A DNA stretch of 25,032 bases from CAYYGL01 sp964471235. GTDB lineage: Bacteria > Calditrichota > Calditrichia > RBG-13-44-9 > J075. The notes beneath the pieces were generated by a model, which saw nothing but the letters and a program-made list of their open reading frames with translations, made no database searches and was not told the DNA's origin. The stretch is taken from positions 1 to 25,032 of the forward strand of contig CAYYGL010000060.1 in NCBI GenBank assembly GCA_964471235.1. The letters run 5' to 3'. Position 1 is the stretch's first letter; every line of letters begins with the position of its first letter. This document shows, piece after piece, positions 8,221-18,023 of this stretch. A program made the position numbers and the translations under genes.

Positions 8221-8563
8221 GCAAAGATATTATTAAGGCACTTAGAACTTTTTCTGTTTCCACAATCTTTAATTCACAATTTGCTCCATTCGTGTCTATA
8301 TATCCCAGTCGTTGGGCAAGGTTGAACTGGTAATGCAGTTCCCGGAGAGAAGCAAAGGCGATTTCCAGAAAGCGAAGGTACTCTGACTCGCTTTCGCGTG
8401 CGCATCCTTCAACAATGTTGGAAGGGATGGACACTGCCGCTCTTCTCATCTGGGAAACCAGCCCATACATTTCCTCTCTTGGAAATTCCCGGGTTATTTG
8501 ATAGACAAGGAGCGCCACCTCATCTGCCAGTTCAAACGCCCTCAGTTTAGTATGATCCCTCAT
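8210..8563 (-). CDS. Four-helix-bundle protein, 23S rRNA intervening-sequence (IVP/S23) family
   Basis: The 117-residue protein matches the family in length and carries its signature RRAAVSIPSNIVEG near residues 42-55, followed by the ESEYLRFLEIAFASLREL helix. The family was first found inside 23S rRNA intervening sequences and also occurs as free-standing genes; members form small helical bundles and oligomers, and their role is unsettled. Here the gene sits between coxL (stop 40 bp upstream) and coxM, in the same direction, although it has no known link to molybdenum enzymes. Short related repeats border it on both sides. The start has only a weak GTAGGGA upstream. The position suggests an inserted cassette carried in the operon. 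Confidence 0.9.
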   Translation of the reverse strand: MRDHTKLRAFELADEVALLVYQITREFPREEMYGLVSQMRRAAVSIPSNIVEGCARESESEYLRFLEIAFASLRELHYQFNLAQRLGYIDTNGANCELKIVETEKVLSALIISLRNP

Positions 8564-8575
8564 TTTTTGTCCCTA

Positions 8576-8605
8576 CAGCCTAAACCCCTTCAGCCTAATC
8601 CCCTA
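8576..8605. repeat. Two 15-bp direct repeats at the 5' border of the IVP-type gene
   Basis: CAGCCTAAACCCCTT (8576-8590) is followed directly by CAGCCTAATCCCCTA (8591-8605), with 13 of 15 positions identical. The last three bases form the coxL stop codon on the minus strand. The words are the inverse of those at 8190-8220, giving the inserted gene imperfect inverted borders. Confidence 0.6.
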
Positions 8606-10966
8606 TTTCTGCATTGCCTGCCAGACTCGTTGCGGGGTGAGGGGCATCTGGATGTCTTTTACCCCGTAAGGCGAGAGGGCATCAATCACTGCATTGACGA
8701 TAGCCGGGGTGCTGCCGATGGTGCCGGTCTCCCCGGCGCCCTTCACTCCCAGCGGATTGTGCGGGCAGGGCGTGATATTGCGATCTACCTCGAACATGGG
8801 GAAATTATCCGCCCGGGGCATGGCGTAATCCATGTAAGAGCCGTTCAGCAACTGACCGCTCTCATCGTAGATAGCGCCTTCCAACAACGCCTGCCCAATG
8901 CCCTGTGCCAATCCGCCATGCACCTGACCATCCACGATCATGGGATTGATCACATTACCCACATCATCCACTGCCACATAGCGAAGCAGCTTTACATTGC
9001 CGGTATCCGGGTCCACTTCCACCACGGCAATATGAGCGCCAAAGGGATAGGTGAAGTTCGCCGGGTCGTAAAAGCTGGAGAAATCCAACCCGGGTTCCAG
9101 ACCTTCCGGATAATCATGGGGCACATAGGCGGTCAGGGCAATGTCGCCAAAAGCGATGGATTTGTCAGTGCCCTTCACGGTCCATTTGCCATCGGCGAAT
9201 TCCAGGTCGTCTTCCGAGGCTTCCAATTTATGGGCAGCGATTTTAGTGCCTTTCTCAATCACCTTTTCAATGCTTTTCATGATGGCGCTGCCGCCTACTG
9301 CCAAACTGCGGGAGCCGTAGGTGCCCATTCCAAAAGCCACCTTCTCGGAATCGCCATGCACCACTTCCACATCTTCCAGGGCGATGCCGAGCTTATCCGC
9401 TACCACCTGGGCAAAGGTGGTTTCGTGTCCCTGACCGTGGGAATGGGAGCCGGTGTACACACTGACTTTACCGGTGGGCTGCACTCTCACCAGGGCGGAT
9501 TCGTACAAGCCGGCGCGGGCGCCCAGGGATCCCACCACCGCCGAAGGGGCAATCCCGCACGCCTCGATGTAAGTGGAGATGCCGATTCCCATCAAACGCC
9601 CCTGCTTGCGGGCTTCTTCCTGTTCCTTGCGCAGGTTATCATAGTCAATTATCTCCAGCGCTTTTTTCAGCACCGCTTCGTAATTCCCGCTGTCGTATTG
9701 CAGCGCCACCTGGGTTTGATAACCCGGTTGATTTACCCCGTCAAAGGGCGGGATGAAATTCTTCAACCGTAGTTCTGCCGGGTCCATCCCCAGTTCTTTT
9801 GCACCGGTTTCCACCAGCCGTTCGATCAGGTAAGTGGCTTCCGGTCTGCCCGCGCCCCGGTAGGCATCCACCGGAGTGGTATGGGTGAGCGCCGCGGTGA
9901 CATCCACATACACCGCCGGGGTGGTATACAACCCCTGGAGCAGGGTGCCGTACAGGTAGGTGGGCACCGCGGTGGAAAAAGTGGAAAGATAAGCGCCTAA
10001 GTTGGCATACGTTTTTACCCGCAGCCCCAAAATGGTGCCGTCTTTGGCGAATGCCATTTCCGCTTTGGTCACATGGTCGCGCCCATGGGCGTCGGTGATG
10101 AAGCTTTCGCTGCGTTCGGCGGTCCATTTGATGGGGCGGTTAATCTGCTTGCTTGCCCAGGTAACCAGCGCTTCTTCAATGTAATGAAAAATTTTGCTGC
10201 CAAAGCCGCCGCCCACATCCGGGGCAATCACGTGCACCTTGTGTTCCGGAATTCCCAGCACAAAGGCGCTCATCAACAGGCGGGTGAGATGGGGATTTTG
10301 CGAAGTGGTGTAGAGCGTGTATTTGTCGTTGGCGTCATCGTAATGCCCGATGGCGCTGCGCGGCTCGATGGCGTTGGGAATCAATCGCTGGTTAACAATA
10401 TCCAGGGTGGTGATGTGATCCGCTTTGGCAAATGCCTCGTCGGTTTTGGCTTTATCGCCCAGTTCCCAGTCAAACACGATGTTGTTGGGCACATCATCGT
10501 GCACCAGGGGCGCACCGGATTTCACCGCCTCGGCGGGATTCACCACGGCATCCAGCACCTCGTAATCCACCTCAATCAATTCGGCGGCATCTTTGGCAGT
10601 AGCATAATCTTCGGCAACCACCAGGGCAACGGCATCCCCCACGTGACGTACCTTATCGGCAACCAAGAGCGGATGAGGCGGCTCTTTCATGGTGTCGCCG
10701 TTTTTAAAATCCACCTGCCAGCCGCAGGGCACGCCATTGATGCCGGCTTTGGCAATGTCTTCACCGGTGAATACGGCGATTACTCCCGGGGCGGCTTTGG
10801 CTTTGGAGATATCAATGCCGTTAATTTTCGCATGTGCATGAGGACTGCGTAAAATATACGCATAGGTCATCCCCGGCAGCACAATGTCGTCGGTATAATT
10901 CCCTTTGCCGGTGATGAACCGTTTGTCTTCCACCCGTTTAACTGCTTTTCCGATATATTTACCCAT
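8603..10966 (-). CDS. coxL: Molybdopterin-binding large subunit, form II CoxL-like
   Basis: This 787-residue catalytic subunit of a molybdenum hydroxylase is full length. It shows the N-terminal domain (GKAVKRVEDKRFITGKG), the molybdopterin motif VGGGFGSK at 251-258, AYRGAGR at 368-374, GQGHETTFAQV, and the catalytic glutamate E746 in KGAGETG. AYRGAGR is the form II active-site loop; genuine CO-oxidising form I enzymes carry a Cys-containing AYxCSFR loop instead. The real substrate is therefore probably not CO, and form II enzymes remain poorly defined. The start has GAGG 5-8 nt upstream, overlapping the coxS stop region, and the gap to coxS is only 9 bp, so the two are translated from one mRNA. 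The C-terminus looks complete despite the repeat at its stop codon. Confidence 0.94.
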   Translation of the reverse strand: MGKYIGKAVKRVEDKRFITGKGNYTDDIVLPGMTYAYILRSPHAHAKINGIDISKAKAAPGVIAVFTGEDIAKAGINGVPCGWQVDFKNGDTMKEPPHPLLVADKVRHVGDAVALVVAEDYATAKDAAELIEVDYEVLDAVVNPAEAVKSGAPLVHDDVPNNIVFDWELGDKAKTDEAFAKADHITTLDIVNQRLIPNAIEPRSAIGHYDDANDKYTLYTTSQNPHLTRLLMSAFVLGIPEHKVHVIAPDVGGGFGSKIFHYIEEALVTWASKQINRPIKWTAERSESFITDAHGRDHVTKAEMAFAKDGTILGLRVKTYANLGAYLSTFSTAVPTYLYGTLLQGLYTTPAVYVDVTAALTHTTPVDAYRGAGRPEATYLIERLVETGAKELGMDPAELRLKNFIPPFDGVNQPGYQTQVALQYDSGNYEAVLKKALEIIDYDNLRKEQEEARKQGRLMGIGISTYIEACGIAPSAVVGSLGARAGLYESALVRVQPTGKVSVYTGSHSHGQGHETTFAQVVADKLGIALEDVEVVHGDSEKVAFGMGTYGSRSLAVGGSAIMKSIEKVIEKGTKIAAHKLEASEDDLEFADGKWTVKGTDKSIAFGDIALTAYVPHDYPEGLEPGLDFSSFYDPANFTYPFGAHIAVVEVDPDTGNVKLLRYVAVDDVGNVINPMIVDGQVHGGLAQGIGQALLEGAIYDESGQLLNGSYMDYAMPRADNFPMFEVDRNITPCPHNPLGVKGAGETGTIGSTPAIVNAVIDALSPYGVKDIQMPLTPQRVWQAMQK

Positions 10967-10975
10967 ATTGACCTC

Positions 10976-11443
10976 CTATCCTATTTTGTTGGCTGCATAT
11001 TGAACGGCTTTCACAATATTTTGATAACCGGTGCACCGGCATAAATTCCCCTCCAATCCGTGGCGGATCTCCGCTTCCGTAGGATGGGGATTATCCTGGA
11101 GAATTTGCCAGGCAGTCATGATCATCCCCGGGGTGCAGAAACCGCATTGCAGCCCGTGCTCTTCCCGGAAGCCCTCCTGGAGAGGATGGAGGTCGCCGTT
11201 ACTTGCCAGCCCTTCGATGGTGGTAATTTCAGCGCCATCTGCCTGAACAGCTAACATGGTGCAGGATTTCACGGCGCGACCGTTGAGCACCACGGTGCAG
11301 GCGCCGCAGCCGCTGGTATCGCAGCCCACGTGAGTGCCGGTTAAGCGCAGCACATCCCGCAGGTAGTGCACCAACAACATGCGCGGCTCCACCTCATGGC
11401 TGTAGGTCTTGCCATTAACCGTTACGCTAATTGAGATTGCCAT
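10976..11443 (-). CDS. coxS: Molybdenum hydroxylase [2Fe-2S] small subunit, CoxS-like
   Basis: This 155-residue iron-sulfur subunit passes electrons from the molybdenum centre to the FAD subunit. Both clusters have their ligands. The plant-type ferredoxin site uses Cys41, 46, 49 and 61 (CDTSGCGAC then KSC). The second, helical site uses Cys100, 103, 135 and 137 (CGFC and CRC). It is the first gene of the operon and has AGGAGG 7 nt before the ATG. No twin-arginine signal is seen in it, so the enzyme is probably cytoplasmic. A 213-bp palindromic element ends 24 bp upstream of the start codon and may carry or disturb the promoter. Confidence 0.95.
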   Translation of the reverse strand: MAISISVTVNGKTYSHEVEPRMLLVHYLRDVLRLTGTHVGCDTSGCGACTVVLNGRAVKSCTMLAVQADGAEITTIEGLASNGDLHPLQEGFREEHGLQCGFCTPGMIMTAWQILQDNPHPTEAEIRHGLEGNLCRCTGYQNIVKAVQYAANKIG

Positions 11444-11467
11444 AGAATTCCTCCTGTTGGTTTGTGG

Positions 11468-11680
11468 TTAGTAACTTATGTTACGCATTTTTTATTCACC
11501 GCAGAGTTCGCTGAGAAACGCAGAGAAAAACCAGAGGAAAGAAATATATTGTTATCATTTATAAAACACTAAATTTCAATAAGTTATTAACTGTTTCGTG
11601 TTTATTGGTATTTGTTACTCTTTTTACTCAGTGCTACTCTGTGGTCTCTGTGGTTAGATTTGCGTAACATCAGTTAGTAA
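11468..11680. mobile_element. MITE-like palindromic element with 20-bp terminal inverted repeats
   Basis: The left end TTAGTAACTTATGTTACGCA (11468-11487) and the inverted right end (11661-11680) agree at 18 of 20 positions. Inside, CACCGCAGAG on the left mirrors the ACCACAGAG words on the right, so the arms form a longer imperfect palindrome around an AT-rich centre. It has no ORF of useful length. Ends, size and lack of coding capacity fit a non-autonomous miniature element; a target-site duplication is not obvious. It lies directly upstream of coxS. Confidence 0.55.
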
Positions 11681-11812
11681 AATAAATGGACCCGGTTTAA
11701 CTTTGAATTGGCTACTGCTTTTCAGTCTCGTGATACTATGGGTTACACCTGACTCGTCTGCCAGGAGAACCATCCTCGAATACCATAATATTCCCTTTTC
11801 CCTGTCTATCGC
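11681..11812. other. Spacer between MITE-like element and T9SS protein gene
   Basis: Together with the element it makes up the 369-bp gap between coxS and the preceding gene. No gene, terminator or repeat is seen in these bases. Confidence 0.5.
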
Positions 11813-14800
11813 TCACTTCACCAGCAGCATCTTTTTCGCCTGCACAAAGGTTTTGCCGCCGGTCTCCGCCTTGATGCGGTAAATATAGAGCCCGCTGGCA
11901 ACTTTACTGCCATAAGCATTTCTTCCATCCCAGGGTATTTTATAAACACCTGCTTTTTGCTCCTTGTTAATCAGGGTTCTTACCCGCTGTCCCAGGATGT
12001 TGTAAATTTCAATCCGAACCTTGCTGTCGGAAGGAAGTTGATATTGGATTGTCGTTGTAGGGTTGAAAGGGTTTGGGTAATTCTGGAACAAAGCGAAGCG
12101 CTTCGGCGCCTGTTGACCATCTCGCATCACCGGTTTGGTATACAGCAAATTCAGCAGCCGGTCGCTTTGTTTTTGATATTCCTTAAATTTGCTGCGATGG
12201 GCTTTCGGTTGAGCGACGACGATGACTTTTTTCTCATTCCCGGTCTTGGTTAATCTACCCCCGCTTTCCAACAACTGATTGCTTAAAACATCGATCTCCG
12301 AATACACTGAATCGCTAAAGTAAGGGGTTGTTTGCGCCCACTCGTTGTGCTGGGAAATCGCACCCTGGTAATCGCCGCTATGGGTAAGAGAGCGGATGGC
12401 TATTCGTCTGGCAACCGTTGCTAACCCTTCATCCGGGTGGCTGCTCAAATCATTATAATAAGCGTAAATGGTGTTGATGTTTTCCCCGGTTTTTAATTTC
12501 ACAGCATACAGCCGTTCCAGGGCTGCCCGGGCAGACAGGGTGGAGGGGGCTTGAGAGATGAGGGTGTCAGAAATGACAATCGCCTGAGAATAGAGGGAAT
12601 CCATTTCCGCGGTAAAAGCGGCGGCAAAAAGGCTGTCTGCCAATGAGGCAGTCTGGCCACCCTCCGAAGTTTCTTTGGAGAATCCCTGTCCGCCCGTGGT
12701 GTTGGCTTCCACATCAAAGGGAATAAAGATAAACCCGCCATCCCGGTATAACCGGCTGGCAATCTCTACGGAATCGGTGCTGCCCCAGNNNNNNNNNNGC
12801 GCACATAAACCGGGGTGAGGCGAGGGTCTTCATCGCCATAGATCAGGTCACCGCCGGTGGTGTCGATGACATCATTATGCCCGACATCCATCACCGGAAA
12901 GGAAATATCTTTCACAGAGATTTCTTCCACATTTGTCGTCGCCTCGTTGTTCTGGGCAATTAAGTTAAGCCCGGGGCTAATCAGGGAAGGATAGGAGGAA
13001 CTCAATGATAATATCCCCGGTGCGGCGTTATCCCGAATCTCGTTATCAAACAGGTGCGGGGAACTCTGGTAGAATACTACGCCGCCTCGTGTCTCTACAC
13101 CATCGCTTTGCTTAAAATGGGTATGACGGAGGGTAATTAGCTGATCGTTTCCGGTGATATACACCCCGTCCATTTGATCGGTGGGGCGGTAGCCCCGGAA
13201 TTCCACCGGATCAGGTCCCTGGGGAAGGGAGTTGCCATCAGCCGTGAAATTGCCGGTAATGGTCAACGTCTTTCCGTCATCAAATAGCACTTTGCTTCCC
13301 TGTTGAACGGTCAGATCGTATCCATTGGTGGAGACATCATTCAAAATGTTAATGTATCCGTTCCAGGTGGTGTTTGTTGTCAAATCGTTTTGCACAATCA
13401 GATCAAAAGAGAGGGTGGCTTCTGCGGTGTTGCCATAAGCGCCCATGTTGATGCGTCCGCCATTGGGGTGCGGTTCGTTGGAAAAATCGTCAGCAGGGTC
13501 GCCGGCATCGATACAGGGGTAAGTTCCTTTTAGGTGGAAATCGTTATTCAAAGTATCCACAAAAAGGGGATCGACAAATATATTGGTTGGGTCGATAGGC
13601 ATCCCGGTTGTGTCGAAATTAAAAATATTATTGTACTTAACAATCCCATCCCCTTCCAAATTGCCATCCGCATTTGTAGTAGAATCATTGTGGAAAAGAA
13701 GATTATTTTCTATAAGTGGAGATGCTTTAATCGTTTGACCATCTATCCGTATAAATTCGGTATATATTCCAAAGTCATAATATGAAATGGTATTATTAGT
13801 GATAGTGGGCTTGGTCTGGTCGTTCCCCTTTATTACAATTCCTTTTGAGGTGTGTTGTTCTCCATTCATTAGATTATTTCTAATAAATGGTTTACTAACA
13901 CTTAGAATTTCTATTGTACTACCTTTTTTAAATTGATTGTCTTTGATTAAAGGCGCAGCATTTCGAACTATTAATTTGGAGGAGCTTTTAAAAATTGAAT
14001 TTTTTAAATACGACATACTGTCACTTGAAACCAATTCCACTTTACTGGTAGAATCAAAATTACTTTGGAAAATTTCTGTATGTTGTGCGGTTATTAGAAG
14101 TGTGCTGTTTTCAAGATGACAATTATCAAAAATAAAATTATTACCGGATAGAATTTGCGGTTGAGTTACATCTTTCAAAGAAAGTATAGAGAATGTTAGA
14201 TTGTTTCCGTGGAGGCCAACAATTCCCTCATCGCACTTTTCAATGCGCAACCCTTCAAAATTAAGATTTGATATCTCAATTGAATCCAAATTGGATAAGT
14301 CGATTGCCGTTTTAGCATTATTGAATTTGATATGCCCTATATCAAAAGAACTTCCCGTTTCAAAAATCAGTCCCAACCAATCACTTTTAGATGAATCTTT
14401 TTGAGACTGAAAAACAATGGGTGATGTTTCGCTTCCTAATGCTGTGAGGTGGGTTCCTGATTCAAAGCGGAAACGAGTTAAATTGGATTTTTGTGATGAG
14501 AATGTTAATATGGTTCCAGGTTGGATGGTCAGGTGCGCATTATTTGTAATGATAACATCCCGATCTATAGCAACTATTCCGCTCCAGGTAGTATCTTGAC
14601 TAATCAACAAAGTACCAAATAACAAGGATAAATCAACCGTAACGGTTGAGTCAGAATTCCATAAAATGTTGTTTACAGCAAGATAGGAAAAAGAACCATC
14701 TACATTGTTACTTCCCGGGCTTGTATAATCGTTAAAGTTTAATCCGCTCCCCGCACCATCTTGCTGGTCAAAGGGAAAGGGGTGACCCGCCATGGTTTTC

Positions 14801-16257
14801 ATGTCATAATCGGCTATCGGAAATACGGTATCTACAACTGCAGAATCGTTCGCTCCCAACAATTCCTTACCGTTCTTCCAGACCAAAAGACCGCCAAGGT
14901 TCCCGTTCGGGTCGATGGTAACGGGAACATCATATAACAGAGTGGGATCATTAGGCGTCCAGAGATCAAATCCCTTTCGTAAACGGTTTTCGATTATGAA
15001 GTAGTTTTGGCTATACTTGTTTTTTAAATAATACAATTCAGGGTTTTCGTAATTGTTATGGAGAGTCAGCGAGGTGTCGGTAGTAATGGTATCATACTGA
15101 ACGAATTTTAACTTTACACTGCGGGCAAAAGGACAGAAACCCGAAGGACAGGCACCTGCATAACCCGGACCGTTGGAACTATAGCCCATAATATTCCAAT
15201 ATCTCGAATATAGCCCGTTGCCATTATAATGAAATAACCCTAACAAGTGTCCGAATTCGTGGGCATGTCCGCCAATGTGAGAGAAAAAGAACGGAGTTGT
15301 ATAAAGTGAAACTTCCATCATATTATAACGCCCGATGGATGGACTGGCAATGCCTTGCAGATTGGGCTTTTGTATTTTACCGGCACTAATAAAAGCCAAA
15401 AAATCAAATTGTGATAAATCCACTCCCAATTGAGATTCAGCAGAATCATAGGCAATGTTAAAATAAGTAGTTAAATCAATACTATCGGCGTAATAGGTTT
15501 TTGTTCGGGGTAGTACGACCCATTGAGGCAGCAGCGGATTGTTGGGGTCAGGAGGATTGACAATCTGCGGCAAACCGTCTTTTCCTTCAAAGTTAACAGT
15601 GCCCAGAGACTGATCAGTGTAGTAGTTGACAAAACTACCGAAAAGTTCATGCTGTTCTGGGTGAGGAGTCAGTGGCTCGCCTGGACCCGGATTGGGTGAG
15701 CCTATCCAATAGTTCTTTGAGAAAATGAGACTATCAAAATGAATTTTTTCATAGCCATCCGGATACTGTGGGTTTCCTGTCCACCGTCGGCTCGGCGTGA
15801 AATCAACCAGAATAACACCCAGCCGGTAAGTGATGACGCCTCCGGGAGCAGCCGCTTTGCCGGCGAGATAATTCTGATGAGCCGTTTCCAGCCCCTGCTC
15901 AAATGCTTCAATCTCCGTTTCAATGGCAGCAATCCGTTGCACAGTGCGAGCCAATTTGTATGAACTTGACAGCGGCGGAGCAATCCCAACTTTTTTATCT
16001 GAAGGAGCAAACTCTCCCGCCATTTCTCCTCCGGTTTGCAACACCGCGTAATAATAATATCCCCCGTCGCCCTGGATAATTCGATAGCCGTCATCCGTCT
16101 CCATCCACCAGAAAAAGGCATCCCCCCATAACCGGGCGGTAAAAGTAACGCCATTGGGCTGCTGCCAGGTAATGTTACCTGTATCTATGTAATCGTAAGC
16201 CTGAACGATTGCATTCAATCGCAGAGGCATAATGAAAAGCCATTTAGATTTTTTCAT
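11813..16257 (-). CDS. Very large secreted metzincin-type (M6-like) metalloprotease with beta-helix region and T9SS sorting domain, interrupted by an assembly gap
   Basis: One gene is split only by the N run. The frame 16257-12799 continues as WGSTDSVEIASRLYRDGG on the other side and ends at TGA 11813. The product is about 1,480 residues. It has a signal peptide (KKSK start, cut probably after VQA at 20) and an M6-like N-terminal region. The zinc site HEFGHLLGLFH holds His333, Glu334, His337 and His343, and a Met-turn NIMGYS contains Met357. A long right-handed parallel beta-helix region follows from about 560 to 1160 (repeated IxNNxI-type strands). The last 85 residues are a type IX sorting domain (FQNYPNPFNPTTTI, then GxKVASGLYIYRI). 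It is probably exported and processed at the cell surface. The third ligand is His, unlike the Asp of classical M6. The start has AGGGGG upstream, and it follows the next gene by 68 bp. Confidence 0.85.
12789..12798. other. Scaffold gap of ten N
   Basis: Ten undetermined bases lie inside the metalloprotease gene. The reading frames on the two sides join only if the true number of missing bases leaves remainder 2 when divided by 3, so ten is a placeholder length. Confidence 0.97.
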
Positions 16258-16325
16258 GACATAATCCCCCTGAAAAATACGACATGAATTTGGCGTTTTG
16301 TGTGATGGTTTTTGGTCATATGATC

Positions 16326-18008
16326 CTATCGAATTAAAACCATTTTACGAGTTTCGGAACGACCATTCACCTTCAAACGGTAGTAATAAACACCACTACT
16401 GACTGATTGACCGTTCTCATCAATACCTTCCCACTTGAATTCGTAATGACCGGGAAGAAACATATTCGAAGCCAGTTTTTTAATTTCCTGACCCAGTCCG
16501 TTATAAACCTTCAGTTCAACCTCACTAAAAGAGGATAAGTAATAGCGTATAACCGTAGAAGAATTAAATGGATTGGGATAGTTTATTGAAAGAGCAAACG
16601 TTTGTGGAATGTCAATCTTTGCCCCTATCCTAATCTCTGAGATACTGTCTAACACCTCTCCTAAGTTGCCATTTTTACTGATTTGATGCATAAAAATTCC
16701 ATGTAAAGGTTCATCGGATCCAAAATTGATCAACCCTCCCATCTTATCAGACACGTTTGATACATATTGCCGTGGCAAGTAAGAAAAGGTAACATCACTG
16801 CTATCCCACACTAAACCACCAGCGGAATCAATTTTTTGGGCATACACCGCACTTTGATCGACAAAAAGAAAGATAGTACTGTTATTATTACTTAGTATGG
16901 CACCAGCAGCACTTCTTGTTGAGCTTGGTATAATACTCGGTGGAATACTTCCCTGGGGGAAGAATAATTCACCCTCAGGAGTTATCATTTGAATTAAAGC
17001 CTGATAATCGCTTTGTAAATCAATAACGTTCATCCAGTATACGACTAAAACAGAATCAGCACGTAGTACAATATCGTTAACTTTTGAGTATGCTCCTAAA
17101 CTATCTTCAATAAGCACTCCAGTGTTCCCCCATAGGAATAATCCATCCGGTGAGATGTGATTGGCAACGATATCTCGTAATCCAGAATATACCCGTACAC
17201 CGCCCAGTGCAGCACCCCCAATTCCATCCGGTACTATAGCATTGTAGAAAACAGAAGATGTATCAGTCCATAAAACGTTTTCTTGGTTATCAAGTCGTTT
17301 AAATCCTGAGTTAAACGTGGGTGGTCCCATATACCATTCCACAATGATGCCCCCCTGTTCATCCGAAATCAGGATATGATCAAAATTCAGATTTGTTCTT
17401 CCTAAAAATATCCCCTCATCCCCCCAGAGCCGTTCACCGGTCGGTGAGATGTGCTGGATGAACAGCGAGTCGTCTAACACGCCATAGGTCACAAAGGCGC
17501 CGCCTTGACCATCGGGAACCACCTGCGGCAAAAATTGGGAAGTATCCTTCAAACTCACCCGAACCCCATAGGCGCCCCACAGAAGGTTGCCATTCACATC
17601 CACCCGGTTCACCCGCACCCGGCTCGGCCAGGGCTGCTGGCCGCTCACCCGCCATTCCGTGTAAGCTGCCAACGCTCCGCCAAATTCGTCTTCCGCCAAA
17701 TCCGGGAAAAAGCGGGTGCCGTTCCATTCTCCACGGATCTCCAGCGGCGCCGCCCATTGAATAATCCCACACCTATCCACATGCTGAAGATACTGAAAGG
17801 TGGTAAAACTGTTGGTATTCCACAAAATGTATACGCCGCCCTGCCCATCGGTGCAGGCATGGGGATTCTGCCCCCAGGGGGAAACGTTCAGGTTCACCGC
17901 CGGGTCGCTGCTCCAGCCAATGCTGTCGCATTGCGCGTTCAGGGATGGAGAAATCCCCAATACTAACACCATGAATGCACAGAAAAGATATAGGGCAATG
18001 TATTTCAT
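16326..18008 (-). CDS. Secreted DGxGG-repeat protein (probable beta-propeller) with T9SS sorting domain
   Basis: This 560-residue protein has a signal peptide (hydrophobic core 5-20, cleavage probably after LNAQ at 26). Repeats of about 45-60 residues follow, each with a Dx-x-GG turn and a hydrophobic strand: positions 54, 107, 166, 216 and 261, with partner motifs GNLLWGAYGV, GERLWGDEGI and FLWGNTGV. Such repeats are expected to form propeller blades. The final 90 residues are a type IX sorting domain (NYPNPFNSSTVIRYYL, then SSGVYYYRLKVNG and KMVLIR). Its role is unknown. It starts 15 bp after the coxG-like stop codon with GGAG in between, so it is probably cotranscribed with that gene and with the metalloprotease downstream. 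The 3' two-thirds is more AT-rich than the 5' third. Confidence 0.83.
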   Translation of the reverse strand: MKYIALYLFCAFMVLVLGISPSLNAQCDSIGWSSDPAVNLNVSPWGQNPHACTDGQGGVYILWNTNSFTTFQYLQHVDRCGIIQWAAPLEIRGEWNGTRFFPDLAEDEFGGALAAYTEWRVSGQQPWPSRVRVNRVDVNGNLLWGAYGVRVSLKDTSQFLPQVVPDGQGGAFVTYGVLDDSLFIQHISPTGERLWGDEGIFLGRTNLNFDHILISDEQGGIIVEWYMGPPTFNSGFKRLDNQENVLWTDTSSVFYNAIVPDGIGGAALGGVRVYSGLRDIVANHISPDGLFLWGNTGVLIEDSLGAYSKVNDIVLRADSVLVVYWMNVIDLQSDYQALIQMITPEGELFFPQGSIPPSIIPSSTRSAAGAILSNNNSTIFLFVDQSAVYAQKIDSAGGLVWDSSDVTFSYLPRQYVSNVSDKMGGLINFGSDEPLHGIFMHQISKNGNLGEVLDSISEIRIGAKIDIPQTFALSINYPNPFNSSTVIRYYLSSFSEVELKVYNGLGQEIKKLASNMFLPGHYEFKWEGIDENGQSVSSGVYYYRLKVNGRSETRKMVLIR

Positions 18009-18023
18009 TGCGGATTCTCCAAG

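Noticed and set aside
8498..9772. Plus-strand 424-codon open frame antisense to coxL
   Set aside because: It lies opposite coxL and extends into the IVP-type gene. The translation is rich in His, Gly and Gln with no domain pattern, as expected from the mirror of strong codon bias.
10073..10852. Plus-strand 259-codon open frame antisense to coxL
   Set aside because: It is the shadow of a conserved enzyme gene with complete motifs on the other strand; no ribosome binding site or family pattern.
12712..12766. Separate small gene starting at GTG 12712 and stop of the giant gene at 12766
   Set aside because: Both are artefacts of the arbitrary length of the N gap; the downstream frame is open back to the gap.
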